Source of the DNA: Sphingobacteriales bacterium 50-39
GTDB lineage: Bacteria > Bacteroidota > Bacteroidia > Chitinophagales > Chitinophagaceae
NCBI GenBank assembly: GCA_001898505.1
Contig: MKTZ01000015.1
Span: forward strand, 62,001-126,000
DNA length: 64,000 bases
Direction of reading: 5' to 3'
The notes beneath the pieces are model-generated. The model saw only the letters and a program-made list of their open reading frames with translations, did not search any database and had not been told where the DNA came from. This document shows positions 59,408 through 64,000 of this stretch, piece by piece. Within the stretch, counting starts at the first letter, position 1. The number at the start of each line of letters is the position of its first letter. The position numbers and the translations under genes were made by a program.

Positions 59408-61930
59408 TCATTGATCGTGTCCGCCCGCCTGCACCGTAACGGATGCTTTCTCCATCCCCTCACTTTCCGCTGTCACGATCAGTTGCCCTTTCGCCCCTTT
59501 TTTTGCCTTTACGATAACGACGGCCATGCCATTGAACGCGGGCCGCTCAGGATTGGAAAAAGGGACGAAGCTGGTGGCATCGCCATTGTCTGTGGCAACA
59601 ATCTCCCCTGGCCCCTGGATGCTGAAACGGATCACTGGGTGACTGCGGGGAACCGTCAACCCTTCCGCATCCTGGACCTTTACCGTAATAAAAGCAAGCT
59701 CATCTTCGGCGGGATTGATGACGCGGTGGTTGGTTGTAAGAGACAATTTTGCTGCCTCACCCGTGGTCTTCACCGAATCGACGGCCCATACTACCCCATT
59801 CTTATACGCGACCACCTTCAGCTCGCCGGGTTCATATATCACCTCATTCCAGGCCAGGCGAAAATCTTCGCCGGCTGTCTTTTTCTTTCTCCCCAGGCTC
59901 CGGCCATTCAAAAACAATTCGGCTTCATCCCCGGAAGTATATACATTCACGGGCGTCACCTGCCCCACTCTCTCTTTCCAATTCCAATGCGGGAAGATAT
60001 GCGCCATGGGGAAATCCGGCCGCCACTGCGCCTGGTAGCTGTAGAAGCGATCCTTGGGAATCCCGGCAAGGTCTATGATGCCAAAATAGCTGCTTCGTGA
60101 TGGGGGTTGCTTTTTACTTATTTCATCCAGTATTTTTTGCAGCTCGGCCCTTTTGGTAGGATCGTTCCGAAAATTCAGCAGGTTGGTCTCATCGGAATTG
60201 TAAGGGGTGGGCTCGCCGAGATAGTCGAACCCGGTCCAGACATATTCGCCCAGCAGACCGGGATATTTAGCAAGGGTCCTGAACTGCACGTCGGGAGCAC
60301 AGCCCCAGCCCGGACTGGCCGAGTCGTAGGAAGATACCTGCCAGTTAGAATGATCCGTTCCGAAAAAATATTCTCCTCTCGATGTGACGCAGGAAGAAGT
60401 TTCACTGCCGATGGTAGGCTTGTCTTTGTAACGGGGGTCTGCCTCCCAGCGAACCTGCTGTCCAAAAAAATAATTGACACCCATGATATCGAGCGCCATG
60501 GCAGCGCCGGACTCCCGACCCCCATCGGGGTCGTTATATCCGTTGGAGACGGGTCGCGTGGGGTCTTCTTCATGAACGATGTCCACCAGGTGCTTCGTCA
60601 GGGCAACATCGCCCTGATCCATCACTTCATTGCCGATGGACCAGATAAATACCGATGGATGGTTCCGGTCCCGGCGAACCATTGCCTGCAGGTCTTTCCT
60701 ATGCCATTCCTGGAACAGTTTATTGTAATCATTTTTCCGTTTACCCGTTTTCCAGCAATCGAACGCTTCATCCCAAACGAGGAACCCCAGTTCATCGGCC
60801 AGTTCCAGCAATTCTGGAGCCGGCGGGTTATGAGAAGTCCTCAGGGAATTGCACCCCATTTCTTTTAATAACAATAGTTGTCTTCTCAGCGCGCTGGTAT
60901 TGATCGCGGCGCCCAGCGCCCCCAGGTCATGGTGATTGCAGGTGCCATGGATATCTACCCTTCTGCCATTCAGCAGGAAACCATTATGCGCGGTAAATTC
61001 CAGGGTACGCACGCCAAATATCGTAGAGTAATGATCCACCGCCCTGCCGCCCGTCCATATCGAAGTTCTTGCAACGTAACGATTAGGGCTTTCCGGGCTC
61101 CAACGTTTGGGATGAAGTATCTCGCCGCGAACGCAAACAGTTGCTGAATCACCTGCGGGTATCTGTACCGTTGTATCTCCGAGGGATGCTACGAGGGCGC
61201 CCGCCTGTCCGGCAGCATTCAGTTCAAATATATCCGTATGTATCCTGGCTGAAGTATTTTTCTTGTCCTGGTTGTCGACGGTGACGCCCAGCCGGACCTT
61301 GGCAAGATTGTCATCGACGGAAGGAGTGGTAATACTGGTGCCCCAGTGGCCCACATGCACGGGGTCGGTCTTGACCAGCCATACATGCCGGTAGATACCC
61401 GCACCGGGGTACCATCTTGAATCCCATTTTTCCGTGTCGAGTCGTACGGCAAGCACATTCTCCTGCCCAAACTTCAGATACGGGGTCAGCTCCATTCGGA
61501 ATGAGCTATACCCATAGGGCCAGGTTCCGAGATAATGGCCGTTCAGCCACACTTGGGCATAAGCCATGGCGCCGTCAAAATCCAGGAATACACGCTTTGC
61601 CCGGTCTGCAATAGGCAAAGTGAAATGCTTACGGTACCAGCCGATGCCTTTCCAGGGAAGTTTCCCCGTTCCTCCCTCCAGCTCTATCCGAAATGGGCCG
61701 CTGATCGCCCAGTCATGGGGCAGATCGAGCAATTGCCAACCATGATCATCTGTCCCGGGTTGTTCAAGACCCGCCGGTTCGGGTTTACTGGTCCCATCGG
61801 CCTGAAGGCCCCATCGGGAAAATCGCCATCCTTCGTCAAATGAATGGGTATCAGCGTTTCCATCTCTCGCGACAGTCGTCACTCCCCAGCATACAATACA
61901 TGCGAATAAACAGAGTCTTTTCAAATCCAT
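59408..61930 (-). CDS. GH2 family beta-glycosidase (beta-galactosidase-like)
   Basis: An 840-residue exported GH2 enzyme from the ATG at 61930 (MDLKRLCLFACIVCWGVTTV, a signal peptide); a start 4 codons earlier is equally open. The order of domains is jelly-roll (FLDFDGAMAYAQVWLNGHYL), Ig-like, then TIM barrel with NSLRTSHNPPAPELLELADE. The acid/base Glu lies in WSIGNEVMDQG (codon at about 60628) and the nucleophile Glu in IGSETSSCV (codon at about 60403). A C-terminal DUF4982-like region follows. Activity could be beta-galactosidase, beta-mannosidase or beta-glucuronidase. It lies directly upstream of the sigma factor, as first gene of the unit. Confidence 0.9.
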   Translation of the reverse strand: MDLKRLCLFACIVCWGVTTVARDGNADTHSFDEGWRFSRWGLQADGTSKPEPAGLEQPGTDDHGWQLLDLPHDWAISGPFRIELEGGTGKLPWKGIGWYRKHFTLPIADRAKRVFLDFDGAMAYAQVWLNGHYLGTWPYGYSSFRMELTPYLKFGQENVLAVRLDTEKWDSRWYPGAGIYRHVWLVKTDPVHVGHWGTSITTPSVDDNLAKVRLGVTVDNQDKKNTSARIHTDIFELNAAGQAGALVASLGDTTVQIPAGDSATVCVRGEILHPKRWSPESPNRYVARTSIWTGGRAVDHYSTIFGVRTLEFTAHNGFLLNGRRVDIHGTCNHHDLGALGAAINTSALRRQLLLLKEMGCNSLRTSHNPPAPELLELADELGFLVWDEAFDCWKTGKRKNDYNKLFQEWHRKDLQAMVRRDRNHPSVFIWSIGNEVMDQGDVALTKHLVDIVHEEDPTRPVSNGYNDPDGGRESGAAMALDIMGVNYFFGQQVRWEADPRYKDKPTIGSETSSCVTSRGEYFFGTDHSNWQVSSYDSASPGWGCAPDVQFRTLAKYPGLLGEYVWTGFDYLGEPTPYNSDETNLLNFRNDPTKRAELQKILDEISKKQPPSRSSYFGIIDLAGIPKDRFYSYQAQWRPDFPMAHIFPHWNWKERVGQVTPVNVYTSGDEAELFLNGRSLGRKKKTAGEDFRLAWNEVIYEPGELKVVAYKNGVVWAVDSVKTTGEAAKLSLTTNHRVINPAEDELAFITVKVQDAEGLTVPRSHPVIRFSIQGPGEIVATDNGDATSFVPFSNPERPAFNGMAVVIVKAKKGAKGQLIVTAESEGMEKASVTVQAGGHDQ

Positions 61931-61942
61931 AAGCGTCACCAC

Positions 61943-62245
61943 TCACCGGTGTGCGTGCAAAATATGTCCCTCCGGAATAAAAAACTAGTTCAAATTTGCC
62001 TGGTTTCGATGCTTTATTGACCTCGGGGCGCTCCATCAATATAACATCGGTATTAGTCAATTCTATGATATTATTAACGGGAGTTGAATTTTGGCAGCCT
62101 CTGAATTTTTCGTTTCTTGTACCATCTTTTTAAATAAATTATAAAACTTTCTTCCTAGCGTTTGAAGGTTGCTCTATGAGCGGGAAAAAAGTGAGAAAGA
62201 TCAAGGAGATTCTTAAACAGTTATATTGTCCTCCTTTACTCCGGT
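61943..62245. other. Divergent spacer between GH2 and the cytochrome-c/PHM-like gene
   Basis: About 300 AT-rich bases with no gene that I can support; one minus-strand frame here lacks any recognisable feature. Neither side has a full TAnnTTTG promoter. The closest are TATTTTG about 10 bases before the GH2 start region and TATATTG before the plus-strand gene. Confidence 0.5.
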
Positions 62246-63574
62246 ATGAGAAAAACTGCTGCTTGTATTATTTTGCTGTTCGCCGGCCTGATAACCGTCA
62301 ATGCCCAGCCGGTGACCTACCGGACCGTAGCGCCCGTCATTTTCAATAAATGCGCTACCTGTCACAGAGCCGGTGATGCTGCTCCTTTTTCACTGACGAG
62401 CTACCCGGATGTCCGTAAAAGAATTTCCTTCATAAAAAAGGTGATTACCGACGGCTATATGCCGCCCTGGCGGGCGGATGCACGCTACAGGGATTTTGCC
62501 AATCACCGTCTGCTTACTGAAGGAGAAAAGCAGCTCCTGCTGCAATGGATCGACAATAACGCTCCTGAAGGAACCAATAATGCTCCTGACGGCGGGCACG
62601 AAGACCAGGTGGAAGCGCGTCGCAGCTTATTACAAGTGACTGGCTGGTATCGCAAACCGGATCTGACAATGAAGCTTGACTCCGCCTTCACCGTGAAGGG
62701 CGACAATACGGAGCGATTCATCGTATTCAAGCTGCCTTTTGAGTTTTCCGAAGAGCATTCGATCGAAGCAATAGAATTCTTCACGAACAACAAAAAAATC
62801 ATTCATCATGCCAACTATGGGTTCTATGAAATTGCGGACACGGCCGTCGACATCGGTGGTGGTCCCCGCCTTGTGAATTCGGCGGATGATGATAGGCGGC
62901 GGCCGGATCCATATGGTCTCTACAAGAAGAAGATGACATATTACACTGGTTGGATCCCGGGCACTTCAGTCGAAAGCTATCCGAATGATTTCGGTTGGGT
63001 CATGCCAAAACGTGGGGTTTTGCTGATCACGACGCATTATTCGGCAAGCGCGCTGGACGAGCAGTCTATCGTTGGCGTAAACCTTTTTTTCAGGAAGGGG
63101 GCTGTCAGGAGGCCGGTACAGATCATCAGCCTGGGTTCCGGTGGTGTGGCGGAAAGCGATATTTCGCCGCCATTCTTTATTCCCCGGGACAGAGTCAGCA
63201 CCTTTCACCTGAAAGTGAAGACGAAGGACGAGCAGTCCCTGCTCGCCGTCTGGCCGCATATGCACCTGCTGGGTAAGGAATTCTTTGCTTATGCGGTTAC
63301 TCCCGCCGGAGACACGATCCATCTCGTGCATATCCCGGACTGGGATTTCAGATGGCAGGAGCTGTATAAATTCAAAAACCTGATCAGGATCCCGAAAGGA
63401 TCGGTCATCAATATGGATTGTACATATGACAATACGGCGAATAATCCTTTCAACCCGAATGCGCCGCCCGAGGGCGTATTTTCGGTGGGAGATATGAGTT
63501 CAAAGAATGAGATGATGACCCTTTTGCTGATCTATGTTCCTTATAGGGAAGGAGATGAGCAGATGGTGCTTTAG
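62246..63574 (+). CDS. Secreted cytochrome-c/copper-monooxygenase-like protein
   Basis: A 442-residue protein with signal peptide MRKTAACIILLFAGLITVNA. One c-type heme site CATCH lies at residues 36-40, with MPPW downstream as a possible axial-ligand region. The rest resembles the two-domain fold of copper type II ascorbate-dependent monooxygenases (PHM/DBH): HHANYGF at about 187, THYSAS at about 264 and HMHLLGKEF at about 338, where the His residues would bind two copper ions. It should act in the periplasm or outside. The heme domain may pass electrons to the copper site, an inference. It is followed 35 bases later by an ECF sigma gene. Confidence 0.75.
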   Translation: MRKTAACIILLFAGLITVNAQPVTYRTVAPVIFNKCATCHRAGDAAPFSLTSYPDVRKRISFIKKVITDGYMPPWRADARYRDFANHRLLTEGEKQLLLQWIDNNAPEGTNNAPDGGHEDQVEARRSLLQVTGWYRKPDLTMKLDSAFTVKGDNTERFIVFKLPFEFSEEHSIEAIEFFTNNKKIIHHANYGFYEIADTAVDIGGGPRLVNSADDDRRRPDPYGLYKKKMTYYTGWIPGTSVESYPNDFGWVMPKRGVLLITTHYSASALDEQSIVGVNLFFRKGAVRRPVQIISLGSGGVAESDISPPFFIPRDRVSTFHLKVKTKDEQSLLAVWPHMHLLGKEFFAYAVTPAGDTIHLVHIPDWDFRWQELYKFKNLIRIPKGSVINMDCTYDNTANNPFNPNAPPEGVFSVGDMSSKNEMMTLLLIYVPYREGDEQMVL

Positions 63575-63609
63575 CTTTTTTATTATTTATTCACGCTAAC
63601 CAGGCTAAG

Positions 63610-64000
63610 ATGCTTTATACCGATTATACGGATGATCAACTGCTGCCATTGATCAGGGAAGGGGATGCTGCTGCCTTCGAGGTTCTATACCGGCGGCATT
63701 GGCAGTCGCTGTATGCCGTCGCAAAGAATATTCTCCGCTCTTCCGAACTGGCGAAGGACATCGTGCAGGAAGTGTTCGCTTCTTTCTGGCAGCGCAGGTC
63801 CGATCTGGAAATAGTTTATCCCAAGGCATATCTGCAACAGGCTGTTCGTTACCAGGTCCTGAATGCGATCCGGGCCGATAAAGTAGATGCCGGTTTTTAC
63901 CAACGCCTGGCAGACACATCCCGGGAGATAGTTGAGGAAAATCCGCTTATTTTCAAGGAACTGCAGCATGTCCTGGCCGACCTGGTCGGGTCGCTCCCCG
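63610..64000 (+). CDS. ECF sigma-70 factor, C-terminus cut by window edge
   Basis: Translated from the ATG at 63610, 130 residues before the edge without a stop: MLYTDYTDDQLLPLIREGDA, then AFEVLYRRHWQSLYAVAKNI, ELAKDIVQEVFASFWQRR (region 2) and YLQQAVRYQVLNAIRADK. This is the FecI-like sigma pattern; region 4 lies beyond the edge. A FecR and SusC/D set further right would be expected. Confidence 0.9.
   Translation, partial: MLYTDYTDDQLLPLIREGDAAAFEVLYRRHWQSLYAVAKNILRSSELAKDIVQEVFASFWQRRSDLEIVYPKAYLQQAVRYQVLNAIRADKVDAGFYQRLADTSREIVEENPLIFKELQHVLADLVGSLP

Noticed and set aside
61851..62060. Short minus-strand frame upstream of GH2
   Set aside because: It overlaps the GH2 start and has no family resemblance or initiation context of its own.

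Overview
The window looks like chromosomal DNA of a Bacteroidota bacterium, most likely a moderately GC-rich member of the Chitinophagaceae or a close relative. The evidence is SusC/SusD pairs, a FecR/ECF-sigma system with an STN-bearing SusC, a gingipain-like PorU-type protease beside a PorV-like barrel, Bacteroidota-type promoters (TTG, 17-20 bases, TAnnTTTG), and start codons without a Shine-Dalgarno sequence. There is no phage, insertion sequence or CRISPR array.

Region 1 (1-19.5 kb, mostly minus strand) is the transcription and translation core. In transcription order it holds rpsU, xerC, hpf, tRNA-Thr(TGT), tRNA-Tyr, tRNA-Gly, tRNA-Thr(GGT), tuf, tRNA-Trp, secE, nusG, rplK, rplA, rplJ, rplL and rpoB (cut by the left edge). 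Envelope-glycan genes sit between these core genes: two paralogous DUF6056-like membrane proteins, a GT-C glycosyltransferase, and an MBOAT acyltransferase with an SGNH partner. A histone-H1-like gene lies on the opposite strand between nusG and rplK. The spacers carry a short palindromic repeat family with compensatory stem changes.

Region 2 (19.6-39.9 kb) is mixed: ribE, an acyltransferase-3/SGNH pair, two tandem polytopic membrane proteins, a PorU2/PorV2-like type IX secretion pair, tyrS, a GH125 mannosidase with an APC permease, a Tat-exported PLP enzyme, lpxB, a 57-residue membrane protein and tRNA-Ala.

Region 3 (39.9-62 kb) is a carbohydrate-utilisation locus, minus strand except for an AraC regulator. 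One block runs MFS sugar porter, PhyH dioxygenase, sugar isomerase fused to a beta-helix hydrolase, and a second beta-helix protein. The other runs GH2, ECF sigma, FecR, SusC, SusD, and then, from its own promoter, a second PhyH dioxygenase and a GH38-like (DUF5054) hydrolase. The parts suggest outer-membrane uptake, extracellular or periplasmic trimming of a plant- or fungal-type glycan, and inner-membrane import with isomerisation and oxidative modification. The exact substrate cannot be read from the sequence.

Region 4 (62.2 kb to the end) has a cytochrome-c/copper-monooxygenase-like secreted protein and the start of a second ECF sigma factor.

The most unusual points are the in-frame fusion at 41877-44819, which carries a signal peptide in its middle and a sharp drop in GC at the junction; the double-hairpin repeat family, one copy of which opens the predicted rpsU leader; and the invasion of the ribosomal core by surface-glycan genes.
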